DNA of 64,000 nt. It comes from Ananas comosus. Lineage: Eukaryota; Streptophyta; Magnoliopsida; Poales; Bromeliaceae. The translations under genes and the position numbers were made by a program. Every line of letters begins with the position of its first letter. The first letter of the stretch is position 1. The DNA lies in NCBI RefSeq assembly GCF_001540865.1, contig NC_033641.1:6669362-6733361 (forward strand). The letters run 5' to 3'. This document shows positions 36,029 through 53,328 of this stretch, in pieces. The notes beneath the pieces were generated by a model. It did not search any database and was not told where the DNA came from. It worked only from the letters and a program-made list of their open reading frames with translations.

Positions 36029-36896
36029 GAATACTCAGTATCATGTTTCAGAAGTAGAACGGTTTTTGCGATTGCTTGTGAGATCCGTGAGCTAGTTGGT
36101 CAGTTCTGGTATCTAGTATTGTGACCTATTCGCTCGATTCACTGCATCTATTATTGTGATTTATTTAGTCGGTTGAACCACTTGATGACCTATACGATCA
36201 GTATACCCTGAGAAGTTGCATTGTCGGCTAGTTGCCGATGTTTGGTTATGACCTAGTCGGTCAGTTCGTTGCATCTGGTATTCTAACCTACTTGGTCGAT
36301 TCTTGTATCTCGTACTAGTGACCTATTCGGTCGACATATTGCATATGTTATTGTGATCTACTTAGTTGGTTGGACTACTTGGTGACCTAGGTGATTAGTA
36401 CACCCTGAGGGGTTAGATTGTCGGCTAGTTGCCGATGTTTGGCTATTGAGCATACCATCATCGATTGCGACTGCTCGTACGCATTTCACGAACACCAGCG
36501 GTTTGATCCACCGCAAGAAGGTATTCTTTTCCGAAAAAAGTGGTTGGGAGTGCTAGCTCGTGAGCCCAAGAGGGGTTATATGCTTTTATACCCAAGAGTT
36601 TATGCTGGGGTCATGTACAGATTAGAGCAAGTGTGGCACGGGCCTGAGGTGTTGCGAACCAATATGGCTATTTTAGATTGGGTATTTGGACTTGTCGTCC
36701 AGTTGATGCATACATGCAGTAGCGGTAGTTGTTCATTATATCTCTTGTTTGTTTATCATCGTTGCTACTGTATTACACTTACCCATACCTTTATTATTCT
36801 TCTTGACTGGTGAGTACCCCTCGCCCTCGTTGACTTGTGGTACCCACTAAGAAGGAAGACATGTGTACATGTTCTCACCCCCCACCCTCATTACTN

Positions 36897-37825
36897 TCGA
36901 ATCGCTCGTTTAGTAAACGAGCCGAATATAAGTTGAATTTTTCAGCTCATTTAATAAACAAGCCAAACACGAGCAAGGGTCAGCTCGCTCGTGTTCGGCT
37001 CGATAACAGCTCGATTATATTTATTTTATATTAATATAATATTATATATATTATATATTATATATATAATTATATTTGTATTATAAATATATATATAATA
37101 CAGATTATTAATTTTAAATTTTTAGTCCAATTTTTTAAAAAAATTTAGCTTATTTATAAAAAAGGCCCATAAGCCCATTTATATATAGAAGTTTTTATTT
37201 TCATTCATGGCCCATAGATCTATAAATAAGTACCAATATTTTTATTTTTTTAAGTCCCAACCCTAATTAGTAATCCCATCTTTTTCACACTGCCCCACAC
37301 ACAGCCGCACACACAGGTGACACAGCCACACACATATGACACACATAACTCTCTCTCTTTTTTTCTCTCAGGCTCGCACAAGCACCGCACACGACCGTCT
37401 CCCTCTTTCTCTATCTTAGGCTCGAAGATCACGGCGAGGCACGCGCGGTTGGGGACGATCTCCATCTCAATCTCGCGAATCAACTTCAGGACCTCGGAGC
37501 GGTGCGCGTCCTCGGCGGTCGGGGGCCGAGGTCGAGCGCCAGCACTCGCGCCGTGCAAGGTCGACGAGGTCGCGTACGTCCTCGGCCACGGCGAACTTGG
37601 CGGTTGGGAGGATGTCGAGGAGCGAAGAATCACTGTCGAGGGTGTGCCCACGAGCTCGAGCTAACGAGCCGAACACGAGCCGTCTCGATTAAGTTTCGAG
37701 CTGATCACGAGCCAGAGTTTTCGAGCTCATCACAAGCTCGAGCCGAACACGATCCGACCTTGAAGATGACGAGCCGAGCTCAAGCTGGCTCCAGCTCGCT
37801 CGAGCTCAGCTCGTTTACAGCCCTA
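36897..37825. mobile_element. hAT-like non-autonomous element with a gene-like insert
   Basis: The right end reads GCTCGTTTACAGCCCTA, the inverse of the common hAT-type end TAGGGCTGTAAACGAGC. Both flanks are rich in GAGCCGAACACGAGC words. The left end abuts a single N (36896) and lacks the expected TAGGG, so it is incomplete in the assembly. Within it, 37360-37640 is GC-rich and open on the minus strand in more than one frame, so it may be a captured exon; I do not recognise it. Family-C LTR flanks it on both sides. Confidence 0.5.
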
Positions 37826-38467
37826 CCCATTATAGGTGACGTCGCAGGTCCTAGTGGGACAGTTCGTGAGAAGCGTACTTAGCGGTTCGGTTGAGCTTAC
37901 AGACCCGTCCATTAGTTTAAACTCTAAACTCAGTTTCTTTAAATAAACAACTTAGACTGCATTTATGGTTCAGTATTTTATGTGAATTGAATATTTGGGC
38001 TTTCGTGAATGTAATAAAAAATTTGTGATTTCTTGTGAAATAAAAATAGTTTTCTATCCCTTATAGTAGCGAGTTTTAAAAGAAAAAGGTTTCTATGTGG
38101 TAAAAAAATTTTAAAACGGTTTTCTTGATTTTCGTGATTTAGTGTTTTAAAACGAGTTTCCGGATATGAAACATTTTAAACTAATAGTTGTGGATTTATG
38201 AATAACTTTAGTTGTGGATGTGATTGTAAATGGTGTATGATTATGTGTATATGCATATGTGTGGTTGTATCCTGTATGATAAATCTTGTATCTTGTACTT
38301 GTGCTACGTCCTGCAAATACAAGGAAGATTCTATCCGTGTGAACAGTGGACTCTCTGTATTTGTAGCGGATCTGACAATACCCTAGGGGTCAGGATTTTC
38401 AAAAAAAAAAAATTTGGACACTGCCGCAATTGGATTTTAATCCAAAATAGGACCCCGGAGCGTGACA

Positions 38468-38925
38468 TATTAAAATGTAGCATTATAAGTTCCATTCCAA
38501 ATACAAACCAAATGACTTAAAATTATGCAGAGGTCGAAAACATTAAAAACGAACAACACAACACAACGTAACTCAACACAACACAACGCAACGCAACGCA
38601 GCGTATTGCGAAGAATCAATCAGAGTCGTCCGAAACTTCATTCGGGAAATCGAAGCCGTCCACCTCACCGTCGAGGTACTTACTCCTCGTCGTCCTCGTC
38701 GAAGTCCTCGCCATCGAACTCGTCATCTACGTCGTCGTCGTCGTCGAATGAACAGTAAATTAAAAAAAATAGATTGAATATATATAAAAAATAAATATAT
38801 AAAAATTTATTTATTAGACTTAATCTAATATTTGAAACTTTACATATAAATGAGTTTTTTTTATAATTGAGCTCGTCTTTATATTTTTATTTTACTAAAA
38901 ATTAAATAATAAAAATATATATTAN
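38468..38925. other. Intergenic, with low-complexity acidic-codon tract
   Basis: 38545-38600 is an ACAAC/GCAAC repeat. 38685-38752 read on the minus strand is open as Asp/Glu codons (DDDDDVDDEFDGEDFDEDDE) and is followed by a perfect donor GTAAGTACC. It could be an exon fragment of an acidic protein or simply a GAC microsatellite. 38761-38924 is AT-rich and ends at a single N. Confidence 0.35.
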
Positions 38926-39010
38926 AGAGAGAGAGAGAAACGCAGAGCCCCCGCACTTGTTTGATCGATCTACCACACCCTCGCACCTCCTTCATTAGCC
39001 CTCACCTGTC

Positions 39011-39023
39011 AAAACCGCCCTTT
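39011..39023. promoter_or_regulatory. E2F site, mirror-written, in the MCM6 promoter
   Basis: Printed AAAACCGCCCTTT; reversed it is TTTCCCGCCAAAA, the canonical plant E2F site. MCM genes are classic E2F targets switched on at G1/S, so a site just upstream of MCM6 fits. In the printed orientation neither strand matches the consensus. Confidence 0.6.
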
Positions 39024-39063
39024 AGCTACCCAAGCGCGGTTAAGCGGCCACCACCGAACGCCC

Positions 39064-39281
39064 ATCCCGCCGTTAGGTCGAGGGAAAACCGCTCGGGCAA
39101 GCAAAAGCCGAGCTTTACTCTAGCTCTAGCTTAGCGAGTAAATTATTTGCTCGGCTTGTGCTCGACTCTAGATTAGAGTCGAGCACAAGCCGAGCTATTG
39201 TCTAGCTCGCTAAACTAAAGCTCGAGTAAATCTGGGCTCGTACTTGACCGAGCGTTTGTAGCTCAACCTAACGGTAGGGAT
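39064..39281. mobile_element. Small hAT MITE, mirror-written
   Basis: 218 bp. After string reversal the ends are TAGGGATGGCAATCC and GGATTGCCGCCCTA, an imperfect terminal inverted repeat of hAT type. Its centre holds a 22-bp perfect inverted repeat around GAT (39149-39170 and 39174-39195). No clear 8-bp duplication. Confidence 0.6.
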
Positions 39282-39767
39282 CACGATTCACTATTTGCTG
39301 TACTCGTTAAGAAACTAAAAAAAAAATTAAAATTTAAAAAATAAAAAAGCCCTATTTCGGTAGGGAAACCTACCCCCAAACCGTAACCGGGGATGGGCAA
39401 GTAAAATTTAGTTTATTTTCAGTTTAACCCTTAAGAACACGTCAAAGGCGGGGTGGCGTTTCTTTTTATTTGTTTTAGATTTATAACTGCTCTCCAGTTC
39501 ATATCTTAAAACTTTTAATAACACTTGTGTTCGCTCTTAACGATTTCACACTTCCTCCAAAAATACATAAAATCGAAGAGGAATTATGGAGAGATAGAGG
39601 AGAGTGTAATGCCTCGGACTCGTTCTCGACCTTGACTCCTCTCTCTCTCCCCTGTCTCTGCTGATGCCCTAGCCTCCTTCGCTCCGCCGGAGATCCGCCT
39701 TCCCCGTCAGATCGCCTCACCAATCTCGCTTCTCCCGCCTTGCTGCAGCTCCTTTCCTCCTTAACTG

Positions 39768-39835
39768 GTAAAAACTACTACTTTTACTATTTCTCTCATA
39801 CTTGTTAGCTATACTACTAACTGCTTGTTGTTAAG
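39768..39835 (+). other. Putative 5'UTR intron of MCM6
   Basis: Donor CTG|GTAAAA, a perfect TACTAAC branch site at 39815-39821, and acceptor TTGTTAAG. It ends 22 bases before the MCM6 ATG. Confidence 0.55.
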
Positions 39836-39857
39836 GTCGTTACAGAGAGAGAGAGAG

Positions 39858-45967
<6,110 letters not shown>

Positions 45968-46965
45968 CACATCAAGTTAACAAAGAACTAACCTATTCAA
46001 TTGACATGGAGAAACTATCAGATTGTGCCACCAATTGTTCCGGACATCAGGTTTCGTTGAAGTGTGACAACACATACGGACTCTATGAAAGTTTCACAGT
46101 TCAGCAGCCCTGCTTAGAAGAGGATTAAAGTAGGCTTTAGTTTGGGACTTGCGAAGAGGATTTTCATTTCCTAATGTTATTTGCTATCCTAAGTTGCAAT
46201 ACATTCTTCAGGATATAAGATATACTCTTGCTTCCGCATGGCAAATCTATCAGTCGCCCTGTTAAAGTTTGATATAAGCTGGCAACAACATTTTCCTCTT
46301 TTCTTAGACTTTGCCCATTTGATTCTGTATGAAATATGTCCTATTGAGAGGGTTGTACTGTGTTAAAAGGTTGACTACTCCGTAACTGATTTCCTTTTCT
46401 GGTTGTATTACATTTTGTTGCTGTAAATCGCAACAGTTTTCAGCCGTCAGCAGGAAGCGGCCTTCTCTTAGTCGTCTAACACAGTTCAGTTGGTCAGCAC
46501 TTTTTCCCCAATTGCAGAGCTATTATTTTCATTAGCAAGACAAGAAGATAATGAATGGATCATGTACTTGTACTTTTGCAGCACAATGGCCTGGGTGCTT
46601 CTTTCGCTTAGCCTTTGAAGCGATTTTTTTTTAAACTTTTTCAGTTTATTATTCTGCAATACATTCTAGATGTAAATCCTAATATATCTTTATTATCAAT
46701 CACTCAACCAAAACCTGCCAGGCTTCACTTCCCTCACGTTACAATTGGGTCCCACCCCCAGCCGGCATGCAAAGAAGAAAGATGTACGCATCACAATAAC
46801 GCTACTCGATCGAAAGTCTAAATTTAATTCGCGGGTGAAGAACATGGCCACCACATTTGTCTAAACTTTTTTTTTTTTTTTTCGCTTATTTGATTCTAGA
46901 AATGATCTTTTGATGATGCAATTCGATTACTCAAGAGTATGGTTTGATTATTTTTTCACCTACAG
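45968..46965 (+). other. MCM6 3'UTR and intergenic DNA
   Basis: No further gene is seen. In particular I find no exon coding the GGWVRDK segment expected just upstream of the CCA-adding enzyme exon at 46966. Confidence 0.5.
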
Positions 46966-47093
46966 CTTTTGGGAAAAGATTGTTATGATATAGATATCGC
47001 CTTGGACAACATGTTGGGCCGAGATTTCTGTGAAAAAGTCAAGGAGTACCTCAAATTTGTAGGCCAAGAACAACAAGGAATTGGTGTTATAAA
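46966..47093 (+). pseudogene. Isolated catalytic exon of CCA-adding tRNA nucleotidyltransferase
   Basis: Between an acceptor (CACCTACAG) and a donor (AA|GTGATA), 128 bases code LLGKDCYDIDIALDNMLGRD and FCEKVKEYLKFVGQEQQGIG. This is the class II CCA-enzyme segment with the catalytic DxD (DID). The enzyme adds CCA to tRNA 3' ends. The preceding exon (GGxVRD) and the following one (RRDxTIN region) are not visible. The rest of the gene is 6 kb downstream on the same strand, beyond an unrelated HAD gene. It may belong to the same, disrupted or misassembled, gene. Confidence 0.8.
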
Positions 47094-47280
47094 GTGATAT
47101 GCCATCTTTCTCTTGCTGTTATTTTTGATCTGAATGATTATGCACGTCATAATGTATCTGTTATCGTGTACTTGCTATATGAAATATACATATTTTTCTA
47201 TATTAAGAAATCAATAAACCTGATACGTTTTGAATAATGGGTGTTGATTTATATTAGTGATGCAGTGTTGCAGCCGGTGG

Positions 47281-47300
47281 CACTACAACAAATAAGATTT
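47281..47300 (+). mobile_element. CACTA-like terminus
   Basis: CACTACAACAAATAAG resembles the conserved end of plant CACTA (En/Spm) elements. The opposite end was not identified. Confidence 0.35.
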
Positions 47301-47516
47301 GTTCCAGCAGTTTTTTAGCCAGCAGTTAAGCTAACTGCTGCTAAAACTATATTATACCAGTATTTTTTATTTTTCTGTAACATTTAGTAACCCGCTGATA
47401 TAGTAGTAAAAATTTTTAATTGTATAAATAAAAATGTTTGAAAAGCCATTGATCTCTGTATGAATATACTAATTAATTCCATCTCTCTCTCTCCCCCTTT
47501 CCTTTTTTTTTTTTTT

Positions 47517-47884
47517 GGGAAAACTTCAAAAACCCCCCTGTGGTTTCCAAACTTCTCACTTTAATACCCTGTGGTTTAAAGTGTATCAATTTGCCCCCCT
47601 GTGGTTTTATTTGTATCTTTTCTATAGCTTTTTTCTTAATATTTCGTTAAATTATATGCTAAAAAACATCAGATATCCATCTAGATTTACTGAATATATT
47701 AATTTAGTACCCTTTAATTTTAATTTTGTCACTGATTTGAAAAAAAAATAATAAAATTGATAAAAAAAAGAGAAAAAAAAATCACAGGGGGGCAAATTGG
47801 TATAGGCAAATTGGTACATTTTAAACGACATGGTACTAAAGTGTGAGAAAGTTGGAAACCACTGTGGGTTTTTGAAGTTATCCC
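47517..47884. mobile_element. Fold-back MITE with about 100-bp terminal inverted repeats
   Basis: Left arm begins GGGAAAACTTCAAAAACCCC, with CCCTGTGGTTT repeated three times. The right arm is its inverse, ending GGGTTTTTGAAGTTATCCC. The AT-rich centre is non-coding. T-tracts flank both sides, so the target duplication cannot be judged. Confidence 0.75.
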
Positions 47885-47889
47885 TTTTT

Positions 47890-48092
47890 TTTTCAAATCG
47901 GAGCTTCTCCACGCACCGCGAGCTTCGAGCTCTCTCTCTCGATCTCTCTCCCTTTCCTTTTTTTTTTTTTTTTTTTTTTTCCACGAGCTCGAGCTCGAGC
48001 TGCTCGAGATTGGGATTTTCGGAGATTTCGCACTCAATCGCCTTCTCCGGGCGATTTCTCACTTGGATCTACACACGATTCCACGATCGGGA
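47890..48092 (+). other. Probable 5'UTR exon of the HAD-family gene
   Basis: CT-rich, then GAGCTCGAGC repeats, then a GC-richer stretch ending CGGGA|GTGAGTG, a strong donor. No long ORF starts here. It is the right composition and distance for the leader of the gene whose coding exons begin to be visible at 49015. Confidence 0.4.
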
Positions 48093-48732
48093 GTGAGTGA
48101 GCTATTGATTTTTCTTTCATTTTTGGCTTTGATTTCGCAGTGTTAGTGTAATTTGATCTCGAATAGCTTCTCAATTAAGCCGAAGTGTTCCTAATCGGGG
48201 GTTTTAGGAGTTAATTTTTGGATGCGCTTGCGATTTGTGGGAGATATTATCCAGTTTTCTGACAATGTTCGATCATCTACATGCTCATCTCTTTTAAATT
48301 TGTTTCGAAACCGAAATTTAGGCCTCTTTTGTGCTTCATTAACACTGATTGATTAAGCTGTGCGAGATTATTTAGGTTTCAAGAACGTTTTTACTTGTGA
48401 ATCTCCATTGCTCTGATGACATTTACCTTTCTATAGGGAAGTGTACTAAATCTCCATTGCTCTGATGACATGTTTGCTCTGATTATGTTTTAGGTCCTTT
48501 GGGTTTTCTATGGATTCCAACATGCTATCAATAATTATATTCCTTGTGATTAAAAATATTTTTGAAGTTGAGAGGGTTTCCTAATTAGCTTTGCTTGTGG
48601 TGTACATGGTTTGTGGAGTCCTTGTTTAAGCTGTTGTGCCAGTAGAGCTCTTACATGAACTGTTATTTTGTGTTTGTTGTCCAATGAATTGTCTTGTGGA
48701 CAATATATATGATATTAGACCTAGCATCGACA

Positions 48733-48773
48733 GTAAAAAAAAAAGAAGAGTAAATAAATAAATAAATAAATAA

Positions 48774-48852
<79 letters not shown>

Positions 48853-48886
48853 NNNNNNNNNNNNNNNNNNNNNNNNNNNNNNNNNN
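48733..48886. repeat. AT microsatellite and 34-N assembly gap
   Basis: (TAAA)n then (TA)n up to 48852, then Ns at 48853-48886. The true gap size is unknown. Confidence 0.95.
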
Positions 48887-49014
48887 TTTTCTTTTATTTA
48901 CTTATTTCATCAAAATACGTCTTTCTCGATGAAAAAAGGGAAAGAAATTTGATCATGATTAAGTTGATCAAGTTTTACTTGCATAACTATTATGTTTGCG
49001 GATTTTAATTGCAG

Positions 49015-52001
49015 AGTTCCTCGCAAAGAAATGCGGTGTGTCTGCAGAAAGAGCTCGCTCGCTCCGCGTCGAGCACTTCCGCAACTACGGCAGTTCCCTC
49101 GCAGGCCTCATTGTACTCATCTTTCTTAATCTCTTTCACAATTTTATTAAACGAATCACGCGGATACCCAATCCATTTTATTCGAGAACTATTCCTAGTA
49201 ATTAAGTTTGGATTTTGAATGATCGATCAAACAGGCACTCGGTTACGACGTTCATCCAGATGAGTATCATAGGTTCGAACAAGCCCCTTTTTCATTTTTA
49301 CTGTAAAACGCAGAGTGATTTTATGTACGTTCCACTAAAAAAATACAACCGAACAAGATCGAATTACAATAAATTGTATTTAAATTTTAACTCTGTTTGT
49401 TCTAAATTTCTAATTTCTATTCTATATATCTCGGTTGTTGAATTGTAGCTACGTGCACGGAAACTTACCGTACGAGCAAATTGCACCAGATCCACAGTTA
49501 GTAAAGTTACTGAGGAGTATTCCTCAACCCAAAATAGTAAGTATTTAATAATAAAGGGCAATTGCTTATATATTTCTGAAAAATTTTCGATTTTTCGATT
49601 TATCCCCCTTAGAAGGCTAATATTGAAAATACTCTTTCTACGTTTCAATCTATTTCTAACATACTCTTAGAGTTAAAATCTGCTAATAAAATCTATTATC
49701 TCGATAAAATTACTATTTTGCCCTTTCAAATATATCCTTCCACTATTACTGTCTTTCTTATTTGCCCTTACAGTCAGGGGCACAAAAAGTTTTTTGACTT
49801 TTGGTCTTTTCTAATATACCCCTCTACCATCACTAATATTTCTTATTTGTTCTTAAGTTAACGGCAAAATTGACATTTTAATTTTTTTTAACTGTGGTAG
49901 ATATTTAACTCACGTTTAACTCAAGTTAACTTAACAGGAGAAACTGCAGGGGTATTTTGTAATAATGGTGAAACATATGAGGAGTATTTTAGAAAAAAAA
50001 AAAAAGAGTAAATCGGATATTTTCAAACGTATGAGAGTCATATAGGCAATTATTCCTAATAATAAATTGTAAAATTTTTTAGGTTTCAAAATATTTGTTC
50101 TTATTTTTCTGACAACTTGAGCGACATGTTGGTGGCGATTCTTGTTTCAGTTATTTACGAATTCAGATCAGGCGCATGTGCAAAAAGTGCTAAAAAGACT
50201 AGGCATCGACGAGGACTGCTTTCAGGGGATCGTGTGCTTCGAGACGTTGAACCGCCATCTCTTCCAGGAGGTCAAAGGGGACGCAACTGCGGCTTCTGCA
50301 AAAGTGACTTTAAAGCCGTCGGCTGCCGCCATAGAAGCAGCCGTCGGCTTTACTGGTTTCGATCCCCGTCGTACTGTAAGGCATTATTAAACTATTTCAT
50401 TTTTCTTTTCGAGTTTTAGGAACATTAATTGCGTTGATATTTCGTATACCATTATTTCAATAATGTAACTTAATTCACACGTTTTTTATCTAAATAATCT
50501 AGTCGCTGGTTTTTTTTTTCTCTAAAAGGACTCTATATTTTTCAACATTAAGAAAAATATAATGCCGACCATCTGAGGGGTGGTACTGAAGTTTTTAAGT
50601 TGGAAATCTAACTACTTTATATTTTTAACTAAATTTATTTTTTAAAAAATAAATAAAATAGGTAAACATAAAATTTAATCTCAGTAATTTATAGTAAAAT
50701 ATTTTTTATTTTACAAATTTTATTTTTTTGGGATATTATCAGCTGTTCGTGGATGATAACGAGAGGAACATCGCCGCAGGAAAAGCCGTAGGGCTTATAA
50801 CCGCACTGGTAATGAAATTTGGAAATTCCACCTCCTCTTATATATTAACCAATCTCTCGCTCCCTATTGGTTGTACATCACATCAAAAACATAAAATTTT
50901 TTTATTATAAATCAAAAGGAAAAAAAAAAATTGAATTGTTCTATGGTTTCTATTTCACCAATGATGTTCAATTCATCTAAGATGAGAATTCGAATTAGTT
51001 TTGAAGTTTGAATTAGTTCCCTTCAAGGATGGTGCATCTCCCAAAAAAAATAAAATAAAATAAAATAAAATAAAGATAACACATTTTCAATTTGCCACTT
51101 TTTTTATTTAAAGAGTTGTACTTAATTATTTTATAAATTTATTTTTGTTTCAACATGAAAAAATATTATAAAATAAAATAGCAAGAAAATACATTTATAA
51201 ATCACGAGATGGTAAAGTGGAATTAATATATTTGTATCGTCTGTGATTTGAAAAAAAAAAATATTACTTTTTAATGTTGTTTGATCATGATCATAGGTTC
51301 TATGTGAAACAAAAATAAAATCGTAAGGTAGTGTTTAATATAATTTTCTGAAACATATGGCGGTAAAATAAAAATTTCCCAAAACAAGAGGGCGCCACAA
51401 ATTGAAGTTTAGGCAAAATTTTGCTCACAATTTCGTCCATATTTCAATTATCACCTTGTATTGTTGCATACAAAATTTAATTTTAATTGTACACTTTATC
51501 ATTGTAATAACTATATTAGAAATTTGAATGCATTACTTATCTTTACATGTTTAGGTTAATATATTTTATAGAATCCACATAGCTACAAATTTACTAAAAT
51601 AAGTAATTAATTTAAATTTTACATCGGAAGAGCCATCAAATTATTTAAATTAAATAAATTGAAAGGCTGATATTGCAATCAAAAATCACGTCTCAAATCA
51701 ATCAAAAAGCCTCGAGTACAAACGTTTTTTTACCACAGTTTAAGATCTTAGAAAACAACAGTTATTTTGCACTGTATTAACATTATATCATATATAAACA
51801 TACGTTCAGATTGGAAAGAGGGCGAAGACGAATGAAGCAGACTACTTGCTCAATAACATTCATGATCTGGGCCGAGTCGTCCCGCAAATGGGGTTGCGGG
51901 GCGTGTTAAAGGAGGAGGAGAAGGAGAAAGAGGAAGGGGTGGATAAGATGAGATCCGAGTTGGGTTCCATTAGACCACCACCCACCCCAATTCAGGCCTG
52001 A
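49015..52001 (+). CDS. HAD-superfamily hydrolase, pyrimidine 5'-nucleotidase (SDT1)-like; first coding exon missing
   Basis: Six exons are clear: 49015-49112, 49235-49272, 49449-49536, 50151-50375, 50743-50808, 51810-52001. They code 234 residues ending ...RPPPTPIQA. Conserved segments in order: cap-domain HFRNYGSSLAGL and YDVHPDEYHSYVHGNLPYE, motif II LFTNSD, motif III lysine in VTLKPS, motif IV LFVDDNERNI, then an acidic/lysine tail. Family members dephosphorylate small phosphates such as nucleoside monophosphates; the exact substrate is unknown. The essential motif I (DxDxT) must lie in an upstream exon that is not in the visible sequence. The first visible exon begins two bases into a codon, and a 34-N gap lies 128 bases upstream, so the exon is probably in the gap. 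All six introns and ends look functional. Confidence 0.85.
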
Positions 52002-52095
52002 GTGGATTACTAGTCACCACTTTGGCTTAATTAACATTTGTTAATGTTAATTGTTAATCCCCACTTTGCTAAATCTTAGGTAAAAGCGTACGTAG

Positions 52096-52238
52096 ACCCC
52101 TCGACTATAGCCCATTCTGAAGTAGCCCGCTCAATTTCGTTCTCTCAGCTTCTAATTTTTTGAAATTAAGAGATTTCGGTTAAAGAAGATAGGTAGTTGA
52201 GGAGGCTGCTTTAGAAGGGCCTATTGTTGAAGGGGATA
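52096..52238. mobile_element. Short fold-back MITE
   Basis: The left arm (GACCCCTCGACTATAGCCCA...GTAGCCCGCTCAA) and the right arm (GTTGAGGAGGCTGCTTTAGA...TTGTTGAAGGGG) are imperfect inverted repeats of about 40 bases with a roughly 60-base centre. Confidence 0.6.
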
Positions 52239-53328
52239 TTTTTTACATTTTTACCTAAATCATGTGGATGTGGGACAAAATAAATTGGCTTTGGTGGTGA
52301 CAGTGACACCTCTCCACTTGTGTTGTTGTTATTATTCTCCTTTAATGCATTGCTGACACTATGACATTTGGCTGCTTTTGTTTTGTTATAGTCATGTATG
52401 AGAACAGTGATGTGAATAAAGCAAATAAAATTTGGGGCCAATGATGCTTTCTATTGTGTTGATTGGGCATTGGATATGGGTGGGGGTGGTGGTGGTGTGT
52501 TAGATCATGCCAGAATGGTAAGACATTCTTAGTAGACTTCCTTCTCATAGGTAGTACATTTCATGTTACTTTTAAATGCAAATAAATCATTTCTCTCGTT
52601 CAAATTTCACAGTAATTTTATTTTTGGTTTCAGTTTCATTTTAATTTCTAGAGTTTCAGTAGTTTTTTGTTTAGATTCAGATGTTAGTACAAAAATTTTC
52701 ATGTTTCTTAAAAACATGCAATACATATGGATAATGACTATTGAGGCATCGTAGAGCTGCCTGATATTTATAACTTTTAACTAAGTTTCCTATTAAAACG
52801 ATTCTCAACTGCCTCATCAAGCTGTAGGGTTCTGGTGAAAGAGGATTAGGATGACTGATCCCCTCTAGTTCTTTGAAGATACACAGGCTCGATCCTACAT
52901 AGAATCAGAAATAAGTACATTGGGTAGCTATCTTAAGTTTCTATTTTATTTTATCTTTTTTATGCTTGATAGGAACAGTTCCAACGTGCCTTTATTTTGT
53001 ACTAAGGGTTGACTTTTCTCATTCATCCTTGAAATTATTGATATTCATGTTCTTCTAGTCATGCTTTCATTTGACAGAAAGATTCATCTGTTTTTATGAA
53101 CAAACTCTGTAGTTTTCCCCTTCTATACGCTCAAATTTCAAGCATTACACGCGAAAGCAAGTGGAAGTACACTGCTAGCATTCCCTGCTCTCTAGCTCCC
53201 TCTTGCAATATGTTACAGTTCTAACTCTACTTCTATTTGTGTAATCTTTAGCTACTATTGCTACTTGTGTAATTCTGTAGCAAGTGGTTATGCTCCTGCT
53301 TTACTGTTGAGGTGTTCTCTTTTGACAG
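52239..53328. other. No exon seen
   Basis: I searched here, in both strands and in mirror reading, for the CCA-enzyme exon with the RRDxTINS motif, which should precede 53329. I did not find it. Confidence 0.5.

Larger units (their letters stand above)
5555..38467 (+). repeat. Outer family-C LTR, interrupted by nested elements
   Basis: 5555-about 6170 matches, in opposite orientation, the part of the inner family-C LTR at about 18070-18530: a GC-rich block ending in CCGGTGAGT, then a block with GTGCTGAACATCGTGCTCACC and GTTAGACATGATTTAGGCGC. About 34795-38467 matches about 12530-17830 of the inner copy, again inverted, and ends GGAGCGTGACA at 38467. Between the two pieces lie D2, the Copia element and everything inside it. 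The left end is hidden by the Gypsy element at 1-5554. I infer a single old LTR split by later insertions; the internal joints at about 6190 and 34790 are not resolved to the base. Confidence 0.6.
38926..39500. other. Segment apparently written in reverse without complement (right edge uncertain)
   Basis: Begins after a single N at 38925. As printed, the signals are meaningless mirror images; reversed (not complemented) they become standard: TTTCCCGCCAAAA (E2F site, printed at 39011-39023), TAGGGATGGCAATCC and GGATTGCCGCCCTA (hAT ends, printed at 39267-39281 and 39064-39077), and GAGCCGAACACGAGC (printed as CGAGCACAAGCCGAG near 39180). The right edge lies somewhere between about 39290 and 39650; GA-rich DNA near 39590 is one candidate joint. 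Confidence 0.7.

Noticed and set aside
36896..37100. Another mirror-written block after the N at 36896
   Set aside because: Repeat words here (GAGCCGAAT, AAACACGAGC, GCTCGTGTTCGGCTCG) are in normal orientation, so only the element's left tip is damaged.
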